In this document: positions 7,121 to 14,338 of the stretch, piece after piece
How the letters are laid out: each line of letters begins with the position of its first letter
Numbering within the stretch: the stretch's first letter is position 1
Origin: SSC4 sp964642445
GTDB taxonomy: Bacteria; Chloroflexota; Anaerolineae; SSC4; Amarolineaceae
Direction of reading: 5' to 3'
NCBI GenBank assembly: GCA_964642445.1
Contig: CAZXQZ010000070.1
Span: 1-19,678 of the forward strand
Length of the DNA stretch: 19,678 bases
Made by a program: the position numbers and the translations under genes
Notes under the pieces: model-generated
The model's database searches: none
Told to the model about the DNA's origin: nothing
What the model saw: only the letters and a program-made list of their open reading frames with translations

Positions 7121-7275
7121 CGTAAACGAATAACTTCCTGCATTATGGCTGGAATTCGCCGCTCCGAAGGCGGTGGCGGTTGCACATAGTTGCCATCTTT
7201 TTGGAAAGATGGCAACTATGTGCAACCGCCACCGCCAAATTCGATCAATAGAGCACAGGAAGTTATTCGTTTACG
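7121..7275. mobile_element. MITE-like element, family A copy 1, containing a 68-bp palindrome
   Basis: Perfect 20-bp terminal inverted repeats (7121-7140 and 7256-7275; CGTAAACGAATAACTTCCTG) enclose 115 bp without a gene. Inside lies a separate perfect inverted repeat with 32-bp arms (7169-7200 and 7205-7236) and a TTGG loop. A second element with near-identical termini lies at 19552-19619, and both share GGGCTCGTAAA outside and GGAATTC inside one end. Such non-coding foldback elements are usually mobilised by a transposase encoded elsewhere; none is present here. It begins directly after the ricT stop codon. Confidence 0.75.
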
Positions 7276-7279
7276 CTGC

Positions 7280-7328
7280 CCAAGACGCCAACACCGGGTT
7301 TCCAGGAAACCCGGTGTTGGCGTCTTGG
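7280..7328. terminator. 49-bp perfect palindrome between convergent ricT and spoVS
   Basis: Arms of 24 bp (7280-7303 and 7305-7328) pair perfectly around a single base. It lies between the convergent ends of ricT and spoVS. The very strong hairpin could act as a bidirectional 3'-end or terminator structure, but there is no clear T-tract on either side. It may instead be another mobile palindrome beside the MITE-like element. Confidence 0.55.
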
Positions 7329-7351
7329 CGTGCCGGCGAAACCGACTGCTC

Positions 7352-7678
7352 TCAGGTGTCGGCCATCGTGACACCGAGCACATCGCGCACAGCGTTACCA
7401 CCGTTGTGGTGCGGCTTGTAGCGTGGCTCGACAGTCAAACGAACCGCGGTGCGTTCCTGTCCCTGGATTTCGATCTCCGTAAACGAAGGAATGCACACGA
7501 TCTCGATACCATCCTCCACCAGGTAACCACGTGCGATGGCGACGGCTTTGACAGCCTGATTGACGGCGCTGGCGCCAATAGCCTGTACTTCCGCGTAGTG
7601 TGCTTCGCGCACGACGCCGGCGATGGCACCAGCAACCGCTGGCGCTCGCGAGTGAGCTGAAACCTTGATGATCTCCAT
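7352..7678 (-). CDS. spoVS: Stage V sporulation protein S family protein
   Basis: The product (108 residues) is a SpoVS family member: it has MEIIKVSAHS, VAGAIAGVVRE, QAIGASAVNQAVKAVAIARG and CIPSFTEIEI, followed by QERTAVRLTVEPR. SpoVS is an Alba-like nucleic-acid-binding fold; in Bacillus it is needed for late sporulation, but homologues occur in non-sporulating phyla, where the role is poorly known. The usual length is about 86, and this protein carries an extra C-terminal tail of about 20 residues. The ATG at 7678 follows GGAGG by 8 bases; the upstream extension to 7750 is rejected. It lies downstream of rny, matching the rny-ymdB-spoVS order of Bacillus with ymdB missing. Confidence 0.93.
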   Translation of the reverse strand: MEIIKVSAHSRAPAVAGAIAGVVREAHYAEVQAIGASAVNQAVKAVAIARGYLVEDGIEIVCIPSFTEIEIQGQERTAVRLTVEPRYKPHHNGGNAVRDVLGVTMADT

Positions 7679-7839
7679 GGCGCTGCCTCCTTGTGATCGA
7701 CGCGATCTTGCAGTTGGTGCAGCCGAGCGTAGCTCACTGGCCTGTTTCATTTAACCGCTTTTGTGGCAAACACGACGTACGACACGTACATCGGCTTGAC
7801 GATCGCGCCACAGAAGCAGCGCTAACTATTTCACAGACA

Positions 7840-7906
7840 ACAGGCGCCTTGTGACTGCTTCGGTACGAAGCTAAAGACGTCACAGCACAAGGAAAGATAC
7901 GCCTGT
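7840..7906 (-). ncRNA. Nested hairpin structure in the rny-spoVS spacer
   Basis: Three concentric pairings are visible: ACAGGCG (7840-7846) with CGCCTGT (7900-7906), CCTTGTG (7847-7853) with CACAAGG (7886-7892), and an inner GCTTCG/CGAAGC hairpin around 7857-7871 with a 3-base loop. An A-rich bulge (7893-7899) lies on one side. It follows the rny stop by 7 bases and lies 161 bases before spoVS. It could be a 3'-end structure of rny or a leader element of spoVS. I match it to no known family, and the 235-bp spacer has no convincing promoter. Confidence 0.45.
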
Positions 7907-7913
7907 CATGCGA

Positions 7914-9452
7914 TCATTTTGCGTAATCGACGGCCCGCATTTCGCGAATGACGGTCACCTTGATCTGGCCAGGGTATTCCAGGTTGTCCTCGACCTTTTT
8001 GGCGATTTCGCGTGACAGCCGGATTGCGGCCAGGTCGTCCATATTCTCAGGACGGACCACGACTCGAATCTCGCGTCCGGCCTGGATGGCGAACGATTCG
8101 GCCACCCCTTCGAAGGAATTGGCGATGCCTTCCAGGGCCGACAGGCGTTTGACGTAGGTTTCCAGGGCTTCGCGGCGGGCACCGGGACGCGCACCGGAGA
8201 TGGCATCGGCCGCGGCCACGATGATCGCCTCCAGGCTCTCCACCTCGACTTCGTTGTGGTGCGCGGCGATGGCATTGACCACCCTGGGTGGCACGCCATA
8301 CCGGCGCGCGATGTCAGCACCGATCGTGGCATGCGGTCCTTCCACCTCGTGACTGACCGCTTTGCCAAGGTCGTGCAGCAGCGCGCCCATTTTGGCCACT
8401 TTGACGTCAGCGCCCAGCTCGGCCGCAATCATGCCCGCCAGGTGCGCCGACTCGATGGCATGGTAGTACTGATTTTGCCCGTAGCTGGTGCGAAACTTGA
8501 GCCGGCCAACCAGTTTTAGAATCTCGGGATGCAGGCCCTGCAGTCCCGTATCGAGAGCAGCCTGCTCGCCAGCCTCTTTGATAACCCGATCGACCTCTTC
8601 GCGCGCTTTTTCGACTTCTTTTTCGATACGCGTGGGGTGAATGCGTCCATCCTGCACCAGCTTGGTCAGCGCCAGGCGCGCAACTTCACGCCGCACCGGG
8701 TCGAAACTGGAGATGATGATCGCTTCGGGCGTATCGTCCACCACCAGGTCGACACCAGTCGCCGCCTCGATGGCGCGGATATTGCGACCCTGGCGGCCGA
8801 TGATGCGGCCCTTCATCTCGTCGGTGGGCAGGCTCACCGCGGCCACCGTCGTCTCGGACACCTGGTCCGAGGCCAGGCGTTCCATGGCGGTGATGATCAC
8901 GCGGCGGGCGCGCTTTTCGGCTTCTTCCGCCGCTTCCGCCTCGACCGCCCGGATCATCTTGGCCATGTCTTGGCGAGTGTCGTCCTCGACGGCTTTGAGC
9001 AGGAGTGCCTTGGCTTCGTCGGAAGAGAGGCCGGAAATGCGCTCCAGTTCTGCCACACGCTGGCTTTCGACCTTCTCCAGCTCTTTGAAACGTTTATCGA
9101 TCGTGCTTTGGCGTTGATTCAACCGCTTTTCGCGTTGTTCGATCTGCTCACTGCGGCGGTCGAGACCCTCCTGTCGTTTGTCTGTCCGTTCTTCCACGCG
9201 CTGCAGATCGCGTCGTCGCCGCTCGAGTTCGCGTTCGGTCTCCTCGCGAAACTGGAGCACTTCATCCTTCCCGCGCAAGATCAGTTCTTTAGCCGAGGCA
9301 TCAGCCTCGGCGACGATCTGTGCGGCGCGGGCATCGGCGGACTGCATCTTGGCATTGACCTGCATCCGGTGCCAGTAATAGCCAAGTGCAGCCCCTACGG
9401 CGCCGCCCATCAAAAGAATCACCACCCCCAACAGGATGGGTCCAAGGTTCAT
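7914..9452 (-). CDS. rny: Ribonuclease Y
   Basis: This 512-residue membrane-anchored endoribonuclease starts mRNA decay. An N-terminal transmembrane segment (about residues 4-26) is followed by a long charged coiled coil (about 30-190). The KH domain has the RNA-binding loop GRQG (residues 219-222) and the HD domain has the metal motif LLHDLGK (H360-D361). Length and order are those of canonical RNase Y. The ATG at 9452 follows a GGAAGGGA motif. recX ends 43 bp upstream and spoVS follows, so recX, rny and spoVS may share transcripts. RicT, whose family directs RNase Y in Bacillus, is encoded nearby. Confidence 0.97.
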   Translation of the reverse strand: MNLGPILLGVVILLMGGAVGAALGYYWHRMQVNAKMQSADARAAQIVAEADASAKELILRGKDEVLQFREETERELERRRRDLQRVEERTDKRQEGLDRRSEQIEQREKRLNQRQSTIDKRFKELEKVESQRVAELERISGLSSDEAKALLLKAVEDDTRQDMAKMIRAVEAEAAEEAEKRARRVIITAMERLASDQVSETTVAAVSLPTDEMKGRIIGRQGRNIRAIEAATGVDLVVDDTPEAIIISSFDPVRREVARLALTKLVQDGRIHPTRIEKEVEKAREEVDRVIKEAGEQAALDTGLQGLHPEILKLVGRLKFRTSYGQNQYYHAIESAHLAGMIAAELGADVKVAKMGALLHDLGKAVSHEVEGPHATIGADIARRYGVPPRVVNAIAAHHNEVEVESLEAIIVAAADAISGARPGARREALETYVKRLSALEGIANSFEGVAESFAIQAGREIRVVVRPENMDDLAAIRLSREIAKKVEDNLEYPGQIKVTVIREMRAVDYAK

Positions 9453-9495
9453 AAGTATCGTCCCTTCCTAATCAAAGACGTACGCGCGTTCTCGA

Positions 9496-10134
9496 TCATG
9501 GCGATTCATCCGCATCGGCCTCGCGCAGAAGGCGGTCCACCGTCGTGCGAATGACATCGTACGAAAAGCCACGCCGGCTCAGGTAGGCTGACATCTTCTG
9601 GCGAAATGAGCCTGCATCCAGCTGACGCCAGCGTGCCGCCGGTTGCTGGGCCGCCGCATAGGCCAGTTCGTCAGGTTTCAGTTCGGATAAGACCGTACGA
9701 ATGATGTCCGGGCTGATCCCCTTCTGCTGCAGCTCATACCGCAGAGCCTGCGTCCCGCGTGGGTGCAGTCGGCCACGGCTGGTTACCCAGGCCTGCGCAA
9801 AGGCCTCATCGTCGAGGTAGCCCAGACGCCGCAGTCGTTCCAGCACGGCTTCGACATCGCTTTCGGCCACGCCGCGATCCACCAGGTAGCGGCGCACTTC
9901 GGCCTCGCTGCGTGGCCGGAAACTCAAGAAGTGAACCGCCCGCGCCAGGGCCTGCTCGCGCCCATCGGCCGCCCGCAGTTCCGCAATCGCTTCGTCGGTC
10001 AGGCATTGACCGATGGCCAGCGGTGCTGCCAGGATGGCCGCCAGGCTGAATGCAGGTGCGTCGTCCAGGAACACATCGACCCGTTCGCGCCTGTTCTGTT
10101 GGTAGACCAACGCCGTGATTGTTCGTGTGACCAT
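9496..10134 (-). CDS. recX: Regulatory protein RecX
   Basis: The 212-residue protein belongs to the RecX family, which binds RecA filaments and limits recombinase activity. Helical repeats of the family are visible: RAVHFLSFRPRSEAEVRRYL, then RLRRLGYLDDEAFAQAW, then LRYELQQKGIS and a final KMSAYLSRRGFSYDVI. It lies directly downstream of recA, the normal partner arrangement. The start at ATG 10134 is chosen because the longer reading frame to 10254 would run through the intrinsic terminator at 10153-10187. The ribosome-binding site is weak, consistent with low RecX expression relative to RecA. Confidence 0.92.
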   Translation of the reverse strand: MVTRTITALVYQQNRRERVDVFLDDAPAFSLAAILAAPLAIGQCLTDEAIAELRAADGREQALARAVHFLSFRPRSEAEVRRYLVDRGVAESDVEAVLERLRRLGYLDDEAFAQAWVTSRGRLHPRGTQALRYELQQKGISPDIIRTVLSELKPDELAYAAAQQPAARWRQLDAGSFRQKMSAYLSRRGFSYDVIRTTVDRLLREADADESP

Positions 10135-10152
10135 ATCAAACAACGGGGCCAC

Positions 10153-10187
10153 AAAAAAAGCCGTGGCGCGCTGCCACAGCTTTTTTT
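10153..10187 (-). terminator. Intrinsic terminator between recA and recX
   Basis: An 8-bp GC-rich stem (10160-10167 with 10173-10180, one G-T pair on the minus strand) is flanked by seven A and seven T, so it can terminate in either direction. For minus-strand transcripts it lies between recA and recX, just 19 bases before the recX start. It would make recX expression depend on readthrough, as described for recA-recX in E. coli. Confidence 0.88.
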
Positions 10188-10438
10188 GCACGATGCCGTT
10201 CCCCATCGCGTGCCCAGATCGGCAGATCGCACAATCTGCCAGGCTGCCATGCACAGGATATGAACAGCCGATACAACCTGGTCATTCAACCAGATTGCGT
10301 CGGTCAAAGAAGCTGTGGCGTGTGGGCAACCGCTGGGGAAGCCGAGGAGCTGCCGGTCCGTGCCCGGACCGCGGTCATTGCGGGCAAATCGGGAAGCATC
10401 CACCCTGGAAAATGGGCCACGTCGGCTGTTCGCATGGT
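10188..10438. other. Long recA 3' region without a recognised gene
   Basis: About 250 bp between the recA stop and the recX-proximal terminator hold no gene I can support. Short hairpins are present: GGCAGAT/ATCTGCC around 10211-10230 and CGGTCCG/CGGACCG around 10353-10369. I see no promoter or known RNA family. Confidence 0.5.
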
Positions 10439-11440
10439 TCAGCCTGGCTCGAGCGGCATACCAGCGGCCATCCGAATCAACTGATCGATCGCCTGTGCCG
10501 TCTCCACATTTTCGCGCAAAGTCACTTTGCAGTTCTCACGACCCTGTCCCAATTTCTGGTCGCCATACAAGTAATAACTGCCGCGTTTCTCGATAATACC
10601 GGTCGCGACCCCCACGTCCAGGAGGTCACCTTCCTTCGAAATGCCCTGGTCGAACAGGATATCGAACTCGGCCACGCGGAAGGGTGGTGCCACCTTGTTC
10701 TTTTTTACGGTGACCCGTGTCCGGTTACCAATGATATCACTGCCCTGTTTGATGCTGTCGATGCGTCGCACATCCAGCCGCACCGACGCGTAGAACTTGA
10801 GCGCCATGCCGCCAGCGGTCGTTTCCGGGTTACCAAACATGACGCCGATCTTCTGGCGCAGCTGGTTGGTAAACAAAATGACCGTGTTCGACTGTTTGAT
10901 TGCACCAGCCAGCTTACGCAGGGCCTGGCTCATCAGGCGTGCCTGTAAGCCCACATGGCTGTCACCCATTTCGCCATCGATCTCAGCCCGCGGCACAAGC
11001 GCGGCCACCGAATCGACCACCACCACGTCCAGGGCCCCCGAGCGAATGAGCGCCTCAGCGATTTCAAGGGCCTGTTCCCCGGTATCCGGCTGGGCGATGT
11101 ACAGCCCATTCAGGTCCACACCGCAGCGGGCTGCGTACACCGGGTCGAGCGCGTGTTCCGCATCGATGTACGCGCACAGCCCACCGCGTCGCTGTGCCTC
11201 GGCAATGACGTGCTGGCAGATCGTGGTTTTGCCCGAAGACTCCGGACCATAGATTTCGGTAATACGGCCGCGTGGCACACCACCCACACCCAGCGCAATG
11301 TCCAGGGAAAGTGAGCCCGTGGGAATGGCGTCGACGTGCAGGCCCGCCGCACTCAACTTCATAACCGTTCCTTCGCCGTAGCGCCGGGTCAGGTTGGCGA
11401 CCGCTGTATCCAATGCTTTCTCTCGATTGTTGGTGCCCAT
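10439..11440 (-). CDS. recA: Recombinase RecA
   Basis: RecA forms filaments on single-stranded DNA, performs strand exchange and supports the SOS response. The 333-residue protein has Walker A GPESSGKTT (residues 65-73), Walker B-like VVVVDSVAALVPRAEIDGEM, and the L2 region with NQLRQKIGVMFGNPETTAGG. The acidic C-terminal tail of many RecA proteins is nearly absent; it ends MPLEPG. The ATG at 11440 is chosen because upstream codons fall in the leader and promoter. It is preceded by the sigma-factor gene but separated from it by a terminator and by its own promoter. I see no obvious LexA box. Confidence 0.98.
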   Translation of the reverse strand: MGTNNREKALDTAVANLTRRYGEGTVMKLSAAGLHVDAIPTGSLSLDIALGVGGVPRGRITEIYGPESSGKTTICQHVIAEAQRRGGLCAYIDAEHALDPVYAARCGVDLNGLYIAQPDTGEQALEIAEALIRSGALDVVVVDSVAALVPRAEIDGEMGDSHVGLQARLMSQALRKLAGAIKQSNTVILFTNQLRQKIGVMFGNPETTAGGMALKFYASVRLDVRRIDSIKQGSDIIGNRTRVTVKKNKVAPPFRVAEFDILFDQGISKEGDLLDVGVATGIIEKRGSYYLYGDQKLGQGRENCKVTLRENVETAQAIDQLIRMAAGMPLEPG

Positions 11441-11507
11441 GACGCCCAGCCTGTACACAGCAGCCCGAAAGGAATTTGCTTTACAGAAATGGTTTTGTGC
11501 CGCACTA

Positions 11508-11536
11508 AGTTTACACGAATCAACGCAAAAAATCAA
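11508..11536 (-). promoter_or_regulatory. Promoter of recA
   Basis: TTGATT (11531-11536), a 17-base spacer and TAAACT (11508-11513) lie on the minus strand, with a predicted start near 11501. It is immediately downstream of the sigma-gene terminator. Confidence 0.62.
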
Positions 11537-11541
11537 GTCAC

Positions 11542-11576
11542 AAAAAAAGACAGCCGGGTTTTGTGCCAAACCCGGC
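11542..11576 (-). terminator. Intrinsic terminator of the sigma-factor gene
   Basis: A perfect 9-bp stem GCCGGGTTT/AAACCCGGC (11553-11561, 11568-11576) with a 6-base loop is followed on the minus strand by TGTC and seven T. It lies 47 bases after the sigma gene stop. Confidence 0.92.
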
Positions 11577-11622
11577 CGCACAGGCGTTGTTGGAGTCAAT
11601 TCGAACCTCTACGCCTCACGCG

Positions 11623-12780
11623 TCAGAGGTAATCACGCAGGCGGCGGCTGCGGCTGGGATGGCGCAGGCGCCCCAGCGCATGGGCCTCGATCTGTCGCAC
11701 ACGCTCACGGGTGACGCCAAATTTGCGGCCCACCTCTTCCAGCGTGTAGCTGTAGCCATCGGTCAGACCAAAACGCAGCTGCAGGATGCGCACCTCGCGC
11801 GGGGACAGGGTCGTAAAAACGTCATCGATGACATCGCGCAGGATCTGGCGAGAGACGTTCTGCGTTGGCGAACCGTTCTCGTCGTCTTCGACGAAATCGT
11901 TGAGTGAGCTGTCATCCTCGTCGCGGATAGTCATTTCCAGGCTGAGTGGGCGCTGGGACACGCGCATGATCTGTTTGACCTTTTGTGGCGTCATTTCCAG
12001 CTCATCGCCAATCTCTTCGGGCGTGGGGTCATGCCCCAGCTGCTGGGCCAGGGCGTGGGAGGTGCGGGTTACCCGATTGATCTGTTCGTACATATGAACG
12101 GGCACACGAATCGTACGTCCCTGGTCGGCAATGGCACGGGTCACGGCCTGGCGAATCCACCACGTCGCATAGGTCGAAAACTTATAACCGCGGCGGTAAT
12201 CGAACTTCTTGACTGCGCGAATCAGGCCGATATTCCCTTCCTGAATCAAATCCAAAAAGGGAACGCCGCGACCAATGTATTTTTTGGCCACACTGACGAC
12301 GAGCCGGGAATTTGCCTTGATCAGGCTCTCCTGCGCCCGCTGGCCATCGATCATGAGGTGTACCAGCTCGTCGCGGTGCATCGGCTCGTAGCAGCCGCGG
12401 TTGTATTCGTAGCGCGCAATGCGGCCGCGTTCGATGCGGCGGGCGAAATCGATCTCTTCTTCGGCAGTTAGGAGCGGTACCCGGCCGATTTCTTTCAGGT
12501 ACAGGCTGACCGAATCGTCCGTATCGAGCTCGTGTGCCGCTCGCGCCTCGACCGATTCATCACTTTCATCTACCGATGCGCTGGGTTTACGGGCACCACG
12601 CGCGGGCGCGTGATGGCGCGCTGTGCGTCTGCTCTCAGGTACCGGTATCATTTCGGAATGGGCGGTATACAGGAAATCGTCGCTCTCCGCCTCGGGCTCA
12701 TGTCTTTCCTCGGAGAGAGATCGCTCCTCCATAGGCGTGGATGCAGAGTGTTGATGTACGGCCCTCGAGTGTTCCACCAC
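11623..12780 (-). CDS. rpoD: RNA polymerase sigma-70 family factor (RpoD/SigA type)
   Basis: This sigma factor of about 385 residues directs RNA polymerase to promoters. Region 1.2 starts DSVSLYLKEIGRVPLLT, region 2 contains the recognition block GNIGLIRAVKKFDYRRGYKF and STYATWWIRQAV, and region 4 contains TLEEVGRKFGVTRERVRQIE and the RpoD-type ending HPSRSRRLRDYL. About 85 residues of acidic, low-complexity N-terminus replace region 1.1. It may be the primary factor or a close group 2 paralogue; Chloroflexota often carry several. The GTG at 12780 follows a G-rich motif by 7 bases; GTG at 12804 and 12777 and ATG at 12732 are alternatives. The -35/-10 pairs found in this window fit such a factor. 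Confidence 0.93.
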   Translation of the reverse strand: MVEHSRAVHQHSASTPMEERSLSEERHEPEAESDDFLYTAHSEMIPVPESRRTARHHAPARGARKPSASVDESDESVEARAAHELDTDDSVSLYLKEIGRVPLLTAEEEIDFARRIERGRIARYEYNRGCYEPMHRDELVHLMIDGQRAQESLIKANSRLVVSVAKKYIGRGVPFLDLIQEGNIGLIRAVKKFDYRRGYKFSTYATWWIRQAVTRAIADQGRTIRVPVHMYEQINRVTRTSHALAQQLGHDPTPEEIGDELEMTPQKVKQIMRVSQRPLSLEMTIRDEDDSSLNDFVEDDENGSPTQNVSRQILRDVIDDVFTTLSPREVRILQLRFGLTDGYSYTLEEVGRKFGVTRERVRQIEAHALGRLRHPSRSRRLRDYL

Positions 12781-12923
12781 GCTGTGTCCCCCCTTCTGCG
12801 TCACAGACTGCGCAAGCCGCGCCGGTCACTTCTGTGCGAAAATCCAACTGCAGCTAAGATAGCAGATTGTACGCAGCTTGAAAATGATATGGCGCAGGTT
12901 GGGCAACGAATTAGTCAAATCCA

Positions 12924-13838
12924 TCAGCCATTTTGGCTGGCCGGTGCATCTCCAAAGTCGTAGATACCCGCGCGTCGGGGCCACACCGCACCACAGGTGG
13001 TACACGAGAGACCATCGACCGTCTCAGTCAGGGCATCACCCTGGCATGCGGGACAGCATAACAGACTGGGGGCCACGCCCTGGCTGCCCGGACCGCCAGT
13101 TGCCTGGGCCCGCACAAAGACACTGGGGGCCAGCTTTAGTCGCGCGCCCGGTTTTTGCAGCAGGCCATCCAACTCTGCCAGGCGCGTCGGCGACACGAGG
13201 CGCTTGAAGAAGGCCGCACGGAAGTGCGAAACTGCCAGCTCCTCCTGCACCGTCAGGCCGGCCTGGGTCAGCTGCGCATGCACCCAGGCCGGGTGGAAGT
13301 CGAAGTTCAAGGGCACAAATTCGTAGGGAGCACGATCGTAGGGGCTCCAGGGCTGGCGCCGCAGCGCATAACGGGCGATAGCTTTGGCGTTGCGCTTGTT
13401 GGCATACTCCAACACGAGCTGGCCACCCGTCCCCAATACCCGGCGCAGCGCACGCAGCGCACGGGGCACATCCACCAGGTGATGCAGCACACGCACCATG
13501 ACTACCGTGTCGACCGCGGCATCGGCCAGGGGCAGATTGTAGACATTGCCGCGTACAAACACAAAACGGGGGTCGTTTCCTAACCGCTGCTGCGCCGCCT
13601 GCAGTAGTGACAGCGCCGGCTCGACCAGGATCACCTGCTCGTAGCCACCGTATAGATCAGCCAGGCGCCCAAACCCCGCCCCCACCTCGACCAGGCGCCT
13701 GCCAGTGGCTGGCAGCAGCCGGTGCAGCGCAATGCGCTCCACCTGGTCCTCGAAGACACGCGCCGTCGTCCAGAACTCGGTCTGATAAGACGAACCTTCG
13801 TAATCACAGATGACCGGCCGCTCCGCTTCCTGCGCCAT
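12924..13838 (-). CDS. SAM-dependent methyltransferase with C-terminal Trm112-like zinc ribbon
   Basis: The 304-residue protein is a class I methyltransferase: motif I is VEVGAGFGRLA (residues 50-60), a post-I acidic segment reads VILVEPALSLL, and ADAAVDTVVMVRVLHHL is the motif IV region of the Methyltransf_11 type. A small C-terminal zinc ribbon (CPAC, then CTTCG) resembles Trm112/YcaR-like domains, which usually occur as separate partners or N-terminal parts of methyltransferases. The substrate cannot be read from the sequence. ATG at 13838 follows GGAGG by 9 bases; an upstream start at 13874 is less likely. It lies upstream of the sigma gene on the same strand and directly beside the parS site. 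Confidence 0.85.
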   Translation of the reverse strand: MAQEAERPVICDYEGSSYQTEFWTTARVFEDQVERIALHRLLPATGRRLVEVGAGFGRLADLYGGYEQVILVEPALSLLQAAQQRLGNDPRFVFVRGNVYNLPLADAAVDTVVMVRVLHHLVDVPRALRALRRVLGTGGQLVLEYANKRNAKAIARYALRRQPWSPYDRAPYEFVPLNFDFHPAWVHAQLTQAGLTVQEELAVSHFRAAFFKRLVSPTRLAELDGLLQKPGARLKLAPSVFVRAQATGGPGSQGVAPSLLCCPACQGDALTETVDGLSCTTCGAVWPRRAGIYDFGDAPASQNG

Positions 13839-13930
13839 CACCCCTTGCCTCCACACCCTCAGTTTGACCAGCACACGTGGCCGTCACCTAGTTTCGCACA
13901 GGTTGTGGTTTTTTGCAAAACGCGCAAAAA

Positions 13931-13946
13931 TGTTTCACGTGAAACA
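13931..13946. promoter_or_regulatory. parS: parS centromere site (ParB binding)
   Basis: TGTTTCACGTGAAACA is a perfect 16-bp palindrome that matches the bacterial parS consensus at every position. ParB loads at such sites as a CTP clamp and organises chromosome segregation with ParA and SMC. It is intergenic, between the methyltransferase and the S1 promoter. parS sites usually cluster near oriC, yet no parA, parB, dnaA or dnaN is in this window. Confidence 0.93.
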
Positions 13947-14015
13947 TTTACATAACGCGTAGCGTGTCACCACGACGAGCGCCGGCACCGTGCGAAGTCA
14001 TGAACTTTGAATTAC

Positions 14016-14044
14016 TTGACAGTCTTTTGGGGGGCTGGTATAAT
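14016..14044 (+). promoter_or_regulatory. Fully consensus promoter of the S1-S21 operon
   Basis: TTGACA (14016-14021), a 17-base spacer and TATAAT (14039-14044) are a perfect sigma-70 promoter on the plus strand. It should be among the strongest in the window, with a start near 14051. Confidence 0.92.
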
Positions 14045-14050
14045 GCGCCC

Positions 14051-14338
14051 TGCATTTCGTATGGTGATGACCGGACCATTTGCCTGTTTGTGGTGTTCGC
14101 GGTGTGGCGCACCTGCCATGCTTCGTTACCACAGAGCATTAAGAGGAGACCTGGCCCCTGCAAGGTATCAACGCTGCACTGCCAGCGAAGCGACCTCTCA
14201 ACGACATTCGTGGTACCTGCAGGCCTGGCTTAACCAGGCAAAGGTGCCAGCACTTGACCAGAAGTGTGGTGGCGTTGCGTCTCGGCCAAGTCCAGTGGGG
14301 ATGACCGAGATTTTTTATTTTTCAGAGTGGACTGGCCT
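14051..14338 (+). promoter_or_regulatory. Long structured leader of the S1 gene
   Basis: About 288 bases separate the predicted transcript start from the S1 start codon. Segments at about 14153-14171 (GGCCCCTGCAAGGTATCA) and 14210-14225 (TGGTACCTGCAGGCC) are complementary in blocks GGCC, TGCA and GGTA/TACC, forming an imperfect long stem. A perfect GCCTGG/CCAGGC hairpin follows at 14223-14239 and partly overlaps the first stem, so the two may be alternatives. S1 represses its own mRNA in E. coli; a similar role here is inference. A short open frame through the leader (14007-14375) has no recognisable protein character. Confidence 0.5.

Noticed and set aside
7121..7275. Resemblance of ATAACTTC..GAAGTTAT to loxP arms
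   Set aside because: The spacer is far longer than 8 bp and the arm similarity is limited to about 8 bases; no recombinase is present.
9999..10403. 134-codon minus-strand frame in the recA-recX spacer
   Set aside because: It crosses the intrinsic terminator and overlaps recX in another frame; composition looks non-coding.
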